Origin: JBPCOB01 sp051000715
GTDB lineage: Bacteria > Actinomycetota > Actinomycetes > JALYNC01
Assembly (NCBI GenBank): GCA_051000715.1
Contig: JBPCOB010000091.1
Coordinates: 1-6,592 of the forward strand
DNA: 6,592 bases
Reading direction: 5' to 3'
The notes below the pieces were generated by a model. That model saw only the letters and a program-made list of their open reading frames with translations. It was not told the DNA's origin and did not search any database. How positions within the stretch are numbered: position 1 is the first letter of the stretch; every line of letters begins with the position of its first letter. Shown in pieces: positions 1-4,731 of the stretch. Position numbers and translations under genes: made by a program.

Positions 1-102
1 GGCGAAGAACAGCGACTCGTGGCCGCGCTCCTCGACCAGGCGCGCCAGCGAGCCCGGGTCCATGGCGTCGTGGGTGGCGAAGAAGGCAACACCGGTGTCC
101 AT
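1..102 (-). CDS. LLM-class (probably F420-dependent) oxidoreductase, N-terminal fragment
   Basis: Only the first 34 residues lie in the window; the gene continues past position 1. The protein starts MDTGVAFFATHDAMDPGSLA and continues through LVEERGHESLFFA. This is the first beta strand and first helix of the luciferase-like TIM barrel, closely resembling the N-termini of actinobacterial F420-dependent LLM oxidoreductases (V-A-F-F-A-T, then A-x-L-V-E-E-R-G-x-E-S-L-F-F). Such enzymes transfer hydride between reduced F420 (or FMN) and a substrate that cannot be guessed here. The start is ATG at 102. No Shine-Dalgarno is present, but a TAGGGT hexamer lies 8 nt upstream, so a leaderless mRNA is likely. 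An internal ATG at residue 14 is less likely because it would remove the first strand. The gene is divergent from the HTH_42 gene. Family assignment is good for such a short piece; the cofactor is inferred. Confidence 0.72.
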   Translation of the reverse strand, partial: MDTGVAFFATHDAMDPGSLARLVEERGHESLFFA

Positions 103-110
103 GGAGCCGC

Positions 111-116
111 ACCCTA
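111..116 (-). promoter_or_regulatory. -10 element of the LLM oxidoreductase gene
   Basis: TAGGGT on the minus strand, with 8 nt between its end and the ATG at 102. That spacing puts the transcription start at or within a base or two of the start codon. I see no convincing -35 hexamer. The same hexamer is found before the bcp gene at 5840-5845. Confidence 0.45.
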
Positions 117-128
117 CGGTCTGCACAT

Positions 129-178
129 CGCCGGCTCCGGGCGCCGGGCGCCGGCTCCCGGATCCAGGCGCCGGCTCC
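129..178. repeat. Three direct repeats with 20-bp period between divergent genes
   Basis: The 10-mer CGCCGGCTCC occurs at 129-138, 149-158 and 169-178, exactly 20 bp apart. The last two copies extend to GGCGCCGGCTCC (147-158 and 167-178). The array lies between the divergent starts at 102 and 183. A 20-bp period is close to two DNA turns, so a protein could bind each copy on the same face. It could be an operator or a short tandem duplication without function. The repeats are seen directly; the role is inferred. Confidence 0.6.
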
Positions 179-182
179 GACG

Positions 183-1256
183 ATGATGCGAGGCGTGCCG
201 ACGTCTACTCCGGTGGTGGCCGAGCGGCTGGCTGCGCAGCTGCTCTCGGGCCCGCCGGCTCGCGGCGCGGTCGAGGTCGTCGAGCGGCTCCTCGCCGTAC
301 AGGGCCAGGACCCGCGGGGGGTGCGGCTGGCCATCCGGGCGCGTACGACGGGCCTCACCGCGGCCGACGTGGACCGGGCGCTGACAGCGGAGCGCTCGCT
401 GGTGATCACCTGGGTCAACCGCGGGACGCTCCACCTGGTGCGCAGCGAGGACTACTGGTGGCTGCATCCGCTGACCACGCCGCCGCTGTTCACCGGAAAT
501 GCGCGCCGGCTCGTCCAGGAGGGCGTGTCGCCGGCCGCGGCCGATCGGGGCGTGGGGGTGGTCGAACGCTCGCTGACCGGCGATGGACCGCTGACCCGCA
601 CTCAGCTCCGCGAGCGCATCGCCGCGGCCGGCGTACGGGTGGAGGGCCAGGCGTTGGTGCACATCTTGATGCTGGCGTCGCTGCGCGGGATCGCCGTACG
701 CGGGCCCATGGTCGGCACCGAGCACGCGTACGTGCTCGTGCGGGACTGGCTGGGCCCGCCGCCCGCGCCGCTCGACCGCCACGCGGCTCTCGGGCAGCTG
801 GTCCGCCGCTACCTGGCCGGCCACGGTCCCGCCACGGATCGCGATCTCGCCAGATGGGCCGGGTTGCCGCTGGGCGATGCGCGCCGCGGGCTGAGCGCCA
901 TCGCCTCGGAGCTGGCTGATCCCGGCGACGGTCTCGCCGACCTGGCCGGTCGGTCCCGGGTACGGCGGTTGCCGCCGCCGCGCCTGCTGGGTGCCTTCGA
1001 CCCACTCCTGTTGGGCTGGACCTCGCGCGAGCCGATTCTGGGGGCGGACGAGGCGGCGCTCGTGACCGTGAACGGGCTGTTCCGACCGTTCGCGCTGGTC
1101 CGGGGCCGGGCCGTCGCGACCTGGGCCCTGCCCGACCGGACAGTCGTCCTGACGCCGTTCGGTCAGCTTGCACCCGCCGACGCGTCGGCACTGGCCGCCG
1201 AAGCGGCTGACGTCGAGCGCTTCCTCTTCGGCCGCAGCCAGTCAGCTTACGCGTGA
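183..1256 (+). CDS. HTH_42 winged-helix protein, candidate AlkZ-like DNA glycosylase
   Basis: This 357-aa protein belongs to the HTH_42 superfamily (usually annotated 'winged helix DNA-binding domain-containing protein'). Members YcaQ and AlkZ are monofunctional DNA glycosylases that unhook bulky or crosslinked N-alkyl adducts. Visible landmarks are Q40-G41-Q42-D43 in LLAVQGQDPRG, RGTLHLV at 80-86, a winged-helix segment at about 215-237, and LLGAFDPLLLGW at 268-279. Q40-x-Q42 matches the catalytic QxQ motif of the AlkZ-like subfamily rather than the QxD of YcaQ; here the middle residue is glycine, not a larger aliphatic. Length fits the family. ATG at 183 and 186 and GTG at 195 are all possible starts, with no Shine-Dalgarno or clear -10 to decide. 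Membership is secure; glycosylase activity is inferred, and many actinobacterial paralogues are untested. The divergent oxidoreductase gives no functional clue. Confidence 0.85.
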   Translation: MMRGVPTSTPVVAERLAAQLLSGPPARGAVEVVERLLAVQGQDPRGVRLAIRARTTGLTAADVDRALTAERSLVITWVNRGTLHLVRSEDYWWLHPLTTPPLFTGNARRLVQEGVSPAAADRGVGVVERSLTGDGPLTRTQLRERIAAAGVRVEGQALVHILMLASLRGIAVRGPMVGTEHAYVLVRDWLGPPPAPLDRHAALGQLVRRYLAGHGPATDRDLARWAGLPLGDARRGLSAIASELADPGDGLADLAGRSRVRRLPPPRLLGAFDPLLLGWTSREPILGADEAALVTVNGLFRPFALVRGRAVATWALPDRTVVLTPFGQLAPADASALAAEAADVERFLFGRSQSAYA

Positions 1257-1271
1257 ACTACACGCGCTGAC
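1241..1271 (+). terminator. Stem-loop over the stop codon of the HTH_42 gene
   Basis: CGCGTG (1250-1255) pairs with CACGCG (1261-1266) around a 5-nt loop. After a 4-nt bulge on the left side, GTCAG (1241-1245) pairs with CTGAC (1267-1271). This gives 11 pairs in all. The loop begins at the last base of the TGA stop. There is no U tract, as is common for GC-rich actinobacterial terminators. Confidence 0.5.
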
Positions 1272-1325
1272 CGCCCCGCCAAGGCGCGCGCTCCCATCGT
1301 CACGCATCGATGCCGGACAGTCTCA

Positions 1326-1364
1326 CGGAAACTAAGCGGGACCAGCGACCCCGCAAAGTTTCCG
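1326..1364. terminator. Long inverted repeat, second terminator or protein site
   Basis: The arms 1326-1340 and 1350-1364 pair at 13 of 15 positions; the only mismatches are two A-A pairs at 1334-1356 and 1335-1355. The loop is 9 nt. The hairpin lies 70 bp after the HTH_42 stop and 190 bp before the antitoxin start. It could be a factor-independent terminator without a U tract, or a protein binding site. The symmetry is seen; the function is inferred. Confidence 0.4.
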
Positions 1365-1541
1365 CGACCCACCGCGGGGCCACCAGCGCAACTCAACGCA
1401 TCGGTGCCGCCCAGGCTCACGACCGGGGATGACCAGCGCACCGCCCCAACGCGACCCCACCGGCCCCGGCGTCTGCAGAAGAGCCTTGCTTGGTCCACGG
1501 AATACGATCCAAGGCTGGCATACAACGAGATATCGACGACG

Positions 1542-1547
1542 TATGAT
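1542..1547 (+). promoter_or_regulatory. -10 element of the AbrB-type antitoxin gene
   Basis: TATGAT matches the TATAAT consensus at 5 of 6 positions and ends 6 nt before the GTG start at 1554, so the mRNA would begin at or next to the start codon. No good -35 is seen at 16-18 bp. The absence of any Shine-Dalgarno before the GTG agrees with a leaderless transcript. Confidence 0.55.
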
Positions 1548-1553
1548 GCCGAT

Positions 1554-1814
1554 GTGAGCGCCCTCCGGGCAACGGTCACCCAAAACGGACAGGTCTCCCT
1601 TCCTGCCGCGCTGCGTCACCGGTGGGCCGCCGTCAGCGTCTTGATCATCGATCGCGGTGCGTATGCCATCGTTCGACCGGTGCCGCAAGATCCGCTGGCC
1701 GAGCTGCGCGGCGCGCATGCAGGACCGGGTCCGACCGCCGACGCGGCGCGAGCGGCGGAGCGCGCTGCTGAGGTCGCCCATCAGAGTCGGCCAGGGCCCA
1801 ACACGGCTCGGTGA
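1554..1814 (+). CDS. AbrB/MazE-type antitoxin (VapB), toxin partner decayed
   Basis: This 86-aa protein starts with a swapped-hairpin AbrB domain: LRATVTQNGQVSLPAALRHRW at about residues 4-24, then a second strand pair I31-I32-D33-R34-G35-x-Y37-A38-I39-V40. The following PVPQDPLAELRG and AHAGPGP segments and the Ala/Glu-rich tail are the usual toxin-wrapping region of actinobacterial AbrB-type VapB proteins. It should bind its promoter DNA and neutralise a PIN-domain RNase. The GTG at 1554 was chosen because the AbrB domain begins four residues later and a TATGAT hexamer lies 6 nt upstream. A longer reading frame back to 1404 has no family-like sequence. The last residues (QSRPGPNTAR) may come from the rearrangement that destroyed the toxin just downstream. 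Fold assignment is firm; present function is doubtful because no intact partner is adjacent. Confidence 0.8.
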   Translation: MSALRATVTQNGQVSLPAALRHRWAAVSVLIIDRGAYAIVRPVPQDPLAELRGAHAGPGPTADAARAAERAAEVAHQSRPGPNTAR

Positions 1815-2070
1815 CCTCGCGCTTGTCTCTCATGCCGGCATGCATGTCGCGCCGGTCTCAGCGGACATCGGGATGCTGGCTGGTCGACTTCGGGCCCGTC
1901 ATTACCACCGCGAACGCAGGGCGGTCAGCCTCGCCGACTGCGTGGCCGCCTCAACTGCGCTCTCAGAACGACGAGCTCTCGCCACGGCTGACTCGGCGCT
2001 AACGGCCGTGATCAGGGCCGAGGGCGGAGATGTCCACGCACTCCCGGACAGCTCAGGGCGGCTGCCCTAG
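1810..2070 (+). pseudogene. VapC PIN-domain toxin remnant lacking its N-terminal half
   Basis: In this frame about 86 residues match the C-terminal part of a VapC RNase: V-A-P-V-S-A-D-I, A-G-R-L-R-A-R-H-Y-H-R, then V-S-L-A-D-C-V-A-A-S with the third catalytic Asp, L-A-T-A-D with the fourth, and the ending A-L-P-D-S-S-G-R-L-P. The N-terminal strand with the first Asp (normally LDxxxxI) and the central helix with the catalytic Glu are absent. No other frame between 1554 and 1810 supplies them. A VapC of this kind is about 130-140 aa, so some 45-55 residues are missing. The remnant is out of frame with the antitoxin, whose TGA (1812-1814) overlaps its first codons. A start at ATG 1840 could still yield a short peptide, which could not be an active nuclease. 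Confidence 0.72.
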
Positions 2071-2088
2071 GGCCGCACCGCTTTGGTC

Positions 2089-2111
2089 GGGCAGGGCTCG
2101 GTGCCCTGCCC
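2089..2111. terminator. Bidirectional terminator hairpin between convergent genes
   Basis: GGGCAGGG (2089-2096) pairs perfectly with CCCTGCCC (2104-2111) around a 7-nt loop. A smaller perfect hairpin, AGGGC/GCCCT at 2055-2068, precedes it and touches the stop of the VapC remnant. The position between the remnant's end (2070) and the cupredoxin stop (2128, minus strand) suits termination from both sides. There is no U tract. Confidence 0.6.
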
Positions 2112-2127
2112 CACCGGTCGACAGAGG

Positions 2128-2763
2128 TCAGTGCACCGTGGCCGTGGCGATGGGTGACCAACCGCTGCTGACGCCGGGCGTGGAACCCTTGAACAACTTG
2201 GCCCGCAACTGGTAAGTGCCCGTCTTGTTGCCCCAGTCCACCGCCCTGAAGGTGGCGTTGCTGGCCGGTGTGCCATAGACGAAGCTGCTCCACCCCGAGG
2301 CGCCGGGGATCTTGATCTGGACCTGCTCGCTGTAGCCGGTCGGCGTGTAGTCCGAGCCCCATCGCACGGCGAAGTAGGTAGTCCGGGTACCCGTTGCCGG
2401 CGTGACGGTCATCGGAACGACCACCTTGCCGCTGATCGCGGTACCGACCGTCGAGTGGTAGGGAAAGGTGCCGGAGTTGATGAAGGTGAAGGCGTACGTC
2501 GACCCCGCGCGCTTCGAGCCGGAGTTGTATAGACCCAACCGGGTGGCGTCGGTGACCGTATGGGTCCCCTGCTTGAACGACCACGTCACCTTGCCGCCGT
2601 ACTGCACCGTCGCGGTGGCCGGGGTGTAGCCGGCGTCGGTCACCGTGACAGCGGCCGAGGTCGAGGTCGCCCCGGCCGAAGCGAGAGTCGCACCCCCGGC
2701 CAGCAGGCATCCGGCGACCGTCGTTGCCATGGTCCCACGTACAAGGAACTTCACGACCTTCAT
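2128..2763 (-). CDS. Secreted cupredoxin-fold protein with FN3-like C-terminal domain
   Basis: This 211-aa exported protein has a positively charged N-terminus (K2, K5, R9), a hydrophobic stretch to about residue 28 and a likely signal peptidase I site after A28-S29-A30. V16-A17-G18-C19 also fits a lipobox, so a lipoprotein is possible. Residues 38-117 have the plastocyanin/azurin pattern: VTVTDAGYTPATATVQYGG, W61-S62-F63, G66-T67-H68-T69-V70, then FPYHSTVGTAISGKVVV. Compared with copper proteins of the form YHCTVHPxMTGKV, His68 is kept but the other ligands read Ser104 (Cys), Gly107 (His) and Ile110 (Met). Copper binding is therefore unlikely. Residues about 118-211 look like a fibronectin III-type beta sandwich ending YQLRAKLFKG...SGWSPIATATV. 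A GGAGG directly abuts the ATG at 2763, too close for normal use, so GTG at 2754 (9 nt from GGAGG) is an alternative start. The role is unknown; an extracellular binding function is inferred. Confidence 0.75.
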   Translation of the reverse strand: MKVVKFLVRGTMATTVAGCLLAGGATLASAGATSTSAAVTVTDAGYTPATATVQYGGKVTWSFKQGTHTVTDATRLGLYNSGSKRAGSTYAFTFINSGTFPYHSTVGTAISGKVVVPMTVTPATGTRTTYFAVRWGSDYTPTGYSEQVQIKIPGASGWSSFVYGTPASNATFRAVDWGNKTGTYQLRAKLFKGSTPGVSSGWSPIATATVH

Positions 2764-2773
2764 CCTCCAGAAA

Positions 2774-2829
2774 GCTGATCCAATGACACGGCTGCCGGGT
2801 CGGCCGCCGGGTTGTCCGTGCGGATCAGC
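2774..2829. repeat. 8-bp inverted repeat upstream of the cupredoxin gene
   Basis: GCTGATCC at 2774-2781 and GGATCAGC at 2822-2829 are perfect reverse complements with 40 bp between them. The inner end is about 10 bp from the start codon of the minus-strand gene. The pair could be an operator pair or could fold in the mRNA leader next to the Shine-Dalgarno. Chance is not excluded. Confidence 0.35.
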
Positions 2830-2948
2830 CAAGCGGACGCGGAGCTTCGAGGAATCCGGTGTTTCCCTACGTCTGGGCGCTGCTGGACCCTTGGTGCCGG
2901 CTGCTCGGCGAGTTCGGCCACTGTCCGCCGGCCACACGCTCCGGTCGC

Positions 2949-3254
2949 GCCCTTGAGGTTCCGCAGTCGGGACCAGCCGCTGATCCGCACGTCCGGCACG
3001 AGCGTTCCGTCCGACGGCGGGTCGCTCGAGGTCAATGCGATGAACAGGCAACCCGAACGTCGCGGCGTACCTCTTGATGTCGGCCATCGTGCCCAGCCCG
3101 CCCGGCCGCACGACCTGGTCTCGTCAAGCAGGAACACCGGGACCCGGGCGGCGGAGATGAACTCGTCGATCTGCGGCCGGTCGGTCCGGAACGCGGCCCG
3201 GGTGTACCTGTCGACAGAGATCTCACGTATTCGATGCGCCTCATCGCGGATGAG
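2949..3254 (-). pseudogene. Disrupted fragment of a DUF2075 (Schlafen group 3-like) helicase
   Basis: Three blocks in two frames match the conserved core of DUF2075 DNA/RNA helicase-domain proteins. Block one (3254-3120) reads LIRDEAHRIREI and continues through RPQIDEFISAARVPVFLLDE, with the DEAH Walker B box. Block two (3117-3028) is one frame over: QVVRPGGLGTMADIKRYAAT then FGLPVHRIDL; one lost base near 3117-3120 explains the shift. Block three (3023-2949) returns to the first frame: DPPSDGTLVPDVRISGWSR then LRNLKG, which in intact members lies roughly a hundred residues further on. So there is also an internal deletion at about 3023-3030. The Walker A half and the C-terminus are absent, and an in-frame TGA lies a short way upstream. 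No functional protein can come from this. Intact members are P-loop NTPases, often near mobile or defence genes. The family match is from memory of conserved motifs. Confidence 0.72.
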
Positions 3255-3265
3255 ACGCGGACAGC

Positions 3266-3493
3266 CTAGCGGCGAATCGTCCCCTCATGCGTGAGCGCGG
3301 CGAAGCCGGCGGCGGAGTGCCGGAGCAGCGCGACGACCAGGTCCCCGGGCAGCACGAGGTGACTCGTGCGGGTGGGGGAATGTGCGTGACGGAGCACGGT
3401 CGGCGGACGCCCGTCGGGCCGCAGGCGACCCGACCTTAGACCTGGTCCTGCTCGCGCGCCGACCCCTGGAAGCGATAGCCCGCCAGACACCAT
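3266..3493 (-). CDS. Unrecognised small reading frame, possible gene remnant
   Basis: This 75-aa frame on the minus strand has no family I recognise. Its last ~50 codons look coding: third positions are nearly all G or C, and the translation HLVLPGDLVVALLRHSAAGF is a plausible hydrophobic segment followed by AALTHEGTIRR and a TAG stop. The first ~25 codons (MVSGGLSLPGVGARAGPG...) are less convincing. The start ATG at 3493 has no Shine-Dalgarno and overlaps the inverted repeat in the divergent antitoxin promoter. The segment lies directly behind the helicase remnant, so it may be the tail of another gene lost in the same rearrangement. A plus-strand frame at 3287-3439 (50 aa) covers the same DNA but has lower-quality sequence. 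Confidence 0.3.
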   Translation of the reverse strand: MVSGGLSLPGVGARAGPGLRSGRLRPDGRPPTVLRHAHSPTRTSHLVLPGDLVVALLRHSAAGFAALTHEGTIRR

Positions 3494-3500
3494 GTGCGTG

Positions 3501-3525
3501 TCGCACGGGTGCTACGGTCGTGCGA
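3501..3525. promoter_or_regulatory. Inverted repeat around the -10 box of the Phd-VapC operon
   Basis: TCGCACG (3501-3507) and CGTGCGA (3519-3525) form a perfect 7-bp inverted repeat with an 11-bp centre. That centre contains the -10 hexamer TACGGT (3513-3518). The second arm ends on the A of the ATG start. A further GTGCG (3494-3498) makes a short hairpin with the left arm. Type II antitoxins usually bind such sites to repress their own operon, so this is a likely operator. TACGGT ends 6 nt before ATG 3525, implying a leaderless mRNA. Confidence 0.6.
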
Positions 3526-3782
3526 TGCAGCCGCGGGAGATCACTCAGCGGGAACTGCGCAACGACAGCGGCGAGGTCATGCGAGCCCTCGACGCCGGTG
3601 AGTCCTTCGTGGTCACCCGCAACGGTGTCGCCGTCGGCGAGCTGACGCCGCTCCGACGCCGGCGCTTCGTGACCCGCGCTGCGGTGCTCGCCGGCTTCGG
3701 GCCCGCTGCGCCGGTCGACCACGGGCGTTTCCGCGCCGACTTGGACGCGATCGCCCGTCCGGAAACCACGCCGCGTGGCTGA
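3525..3782 (+). CDS. Phd/YefM-family antitoxin
   Basis: This 85-aa antitoxin carries the Phd/YefM DNA-binding domain in its first ~45 residues: REITQRELRNDSGEVMRALD, A24-G25-E26-S27-F28-V29-V30-T31-R32-N33-G34 and V36-A37-V38-G39-E40-L41-T42-P43-L44. The remainder, from about R45 to the C-terminus, is the basic then acidic toxin-binding tail. It should dimerise, bind its own promoter and mask the active site of the VapC encoded next. The ATG at 3525 is chosen because the domain starts immediately and a -10 hexamer lies 6 nt upstream. The gene overlaps the toxin start by 8 bp, giving translational coupling. The promoter inverted repeat at 3501-3525 fits autoregulation. Length and motifs are typical and no damage is seen. 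Confidence 0.88.
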   Translation: MQPREITQRELRNDSGEVMRALDAGESFVVTRNGVAVGELTPLRRRRFVTRAAVLAGFGPAAPVDHGRFRADLDAIARPETTPRG

Positions 3783-4200
3783 GCAACGCCGTACTCGCGG
3801 ACTGCTGGACACATCCGTCGTGATCGACCTGGACGGTGTGAAAGCCGAGGACCTGCCCGAACAGCTCGCTGTGGCGGCGGTCACCATGGCCGAACTCGCC
3901 GCCGGCCCCCACGCCACGGCCGATCCGCTCGAGCGAGCCCGGCGCCAGGAGCGGCTGCAACGAGCCGAGGCCACGTTTGACCCGTTGCCGTTCGATGCCG
4001 ACGCGGCGCGTGCGTACGGTCGGGTGTACGCCACGGTGGCTGCGACCGGGCGCAAGGCCCGCGGGCGCCGGGCAGTCGATCTGATGGTTGCCGCGACCGC
4101 CGTCGCCCTTCAGCTCCCCCTCTACACGCGCAACCCGGCGAACTTCGCCGGCCTCGAGGGCCTCCTTGACGTGGTCTCCGTTGGCGCCGAACGCAACTGA
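3775..4200 (+). CDS. vapC: VapC-type PIN-domain ribonuclease toxin
   Basis: This 141-aa PIN-domain protein of normal VapC length is the toxin of the module. PIN landmarks are L10-L11-D12-T13-S14 with the first catalytic Asp, A39-E40-L41-A42 with the catalytic Glu, V101-D102-L103-M104-V105-A106 with the third acidic residue, and LPLYTRNPANFAGLEGLLDVV at about 115-134. At the fourth site, relatives often have TRNPxDF, whereas this protein has TRN120-PAN123-F. That may weaken metal binding, although the fourth acid varies in the family. Such enzymes cleave tRNA or rRNA at Mg2+/Mn2+-dependent sites when the antitoxin is degraded; the target here is unknown. The GTG start at 3775 lies inside the antitoxin's last codons (TGA at 3780-3782), which implies coupled translation. 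The gene converges on the YbjN operon. Confidence 0.88.
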   Translation: MAEQRRTRGLLDTSVVIDLDGVKAEDLPEQLAVAAVTMAELAAGPHATADPLERARRQERLQRAEATFDPLPFDADAARAYGRVYATVAATGRKARGRRAVDLMVAATAVALQLPLYTRNPANFAGLEGLLDVVSVGAERN

Positions 4201-4234
4201 CGAGGTAACAGCATCCGGAACGCGGTCCTCACCC

Positions 4235-4253
4235 CCCGCACCGGAGGCGCGGG
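4235..4253. terminator. Weak hairpin between convergent vapC and YbjN operon
   Basis: CCCGC (4235-4239) and GCGGG (4249-4253) form a 5-bp perfect stem with a 9-nt loop in the 81-bp gap between the stops at 4200 and 4282. It is the best terminator candidate in the gap, but it is short, has no U tract, and in DNA this GC-rich could arise by chance. Confidence 0.25.
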
Positions 4254-4281
4254 CGAACGAGGTCCCATCAGCAGCACCGCG

Positions 4282-4731
4282 TCACTCTCCGGCCTCGACA
4301 TCTTCACGCACAGAAGGGGCCGGCGGCAGCTGGCCGCCGTACACCGCCGTGATCAGTTCCCCGACATGCCGGGCGGTGGCACCGACGTGGCGCACGAGAC
4401 GGCCGAGCTCACCGGCGGCGATCCGCTCCACCTCAGTCTCCGCTGCGATCAGGACCGCCTCACCGTTGAGCAGGCAGCGCACCTGTCGCGAACCCACGTT
4501 GACCTCGTTGAGCTCGGCCAGCAGCGCCTTGGAACTCTTGACCCCATGCGCCGCCGGGGACCACACCCGTACGAGCGCGGGCTCATCGGCCAGCATCGGG
4601 ACCACCCAGATAAGCCCCTGGTCGATCACCACCGGATAGTCGCCGTCGCCGTCCGGCTGCAGCGGTCCGAGTTCGAGGTCACGGCGCAGGCACCGCTCGA
4701 CGTGGTGGCGCAGCGCGTCGGCGTAGCTCAT
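4282..4731 (-). CDS. YbjN/T3SS-chaperone-fold protein (third gene of operon)
   Basis: This 149-aa cytosolic protein with no signal peptide or membrane segment belongs to the YbjN/type III chaperone-like fold. N-terminal helix MSYADALRHHVERCLRRDLE leads into a beta sheet (DYPVVIDQGLIWVVPML, ALVRVWSPAAHGV). Then comes the diagnostic block L-L-A-E-L-N-E-V-N-V followed by strands R-Q-V-R-C-L-L-N-G-E-A-V-L-I-A-A-E, G-E-L-G-R-L-V-R-H-V and a final helix ending Y-G-G-Q-L. The LNxxN, LAA/IAA, GEL and terminal GG positions line up with the upstream gene's product, so the two are diverged tandem paralogues. ATG 4731 overlaps the previous stop in ATGA (4 bp), which fixes the start. Related folds are peptide or protein-binding; a client is not identifiable. 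The fold assignment is good; function is open. Confidence 0.72.
   Translation of the reverse strand: MSYADALRHHVERCLRRDLELGPLQPDGDGDYPVVIDQGLIWVVPMLADEPALVRVWSPAAHGVKSSKALLAELNEVNVGSRQVRCLLNGEAVLIAAETEVERIAAGELGRLVRHVGATARHVGELITAVYGGQLPPAPSVREDVEAGE

Larger units (their letters stand above)
1257..1553. other. Gene-poor spacer before the AbrB-type antitoxin
   Basis: I see no convincing gene in these 297 bases. They contain the tail of the stop-codon stem-loop, the long inverted repeat at 1326-1364, and near the right end the -10 hexamer of the antitoxin gene. The motif ACCAGCG recurs at 1341, 1381 and 1433 but at irregular spacing. The segment is less G/C-skewed than its flanks between about 1485 and 1550, which fits a promoter. 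Confidence 0.5.

Noticed and set aside
62..919. Long plus-strand frame overlapping the HTH_42 gene
   Set aside because: Arg/Gly/Ala/Pro-rich translation typical of a shadow frame in GC-rich DNA; the frame at 183-1256 has a clear family match.
114..1191. Two long minus-strand frames opposite the HTH_42 gene (114-824 and 490-1191)
   Set aside because: Low-complexity Arg/Pro/Gly composition, no start signals, antisense to a well-supported gene.
1329..1356. Possible minus-strand promoter TTGCGG - 16 bp - TAGTTT
   Set aside because: The elements lie inside the inverted repeat at 1326-1364, and no gene follows on the minus strand, so the match is more simply explained by the hairpin.
1811..2002. 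63-aa frame starting at the GTG that overlaps the antitoxin stop
   Set aside because: The overlap geometry resembles a toxin start, but the translation has no PIN motifs; the PIN C-terminus is in another frame.
2128..3111. Reading the cupredoxin as a 327-aa protein starting at 3111
   Set aside because: The first 116 residues combine a helicase remnant and non-coding sequence; the signal peptide begins at the ATG at 2763.
3240..3254. Palindrome CTCATC-GCG-GATGAG
   Set aside because: It falls within the DEAH-box codons of the helicase remnant and is explained by coding sequence plus chance.
3285..4055. 256-aa minus-strand frame opposite the Phd-VapC genes
   Set aside because: Ser/Arg/Ala-rich shadow of two intact, recognisable genes.
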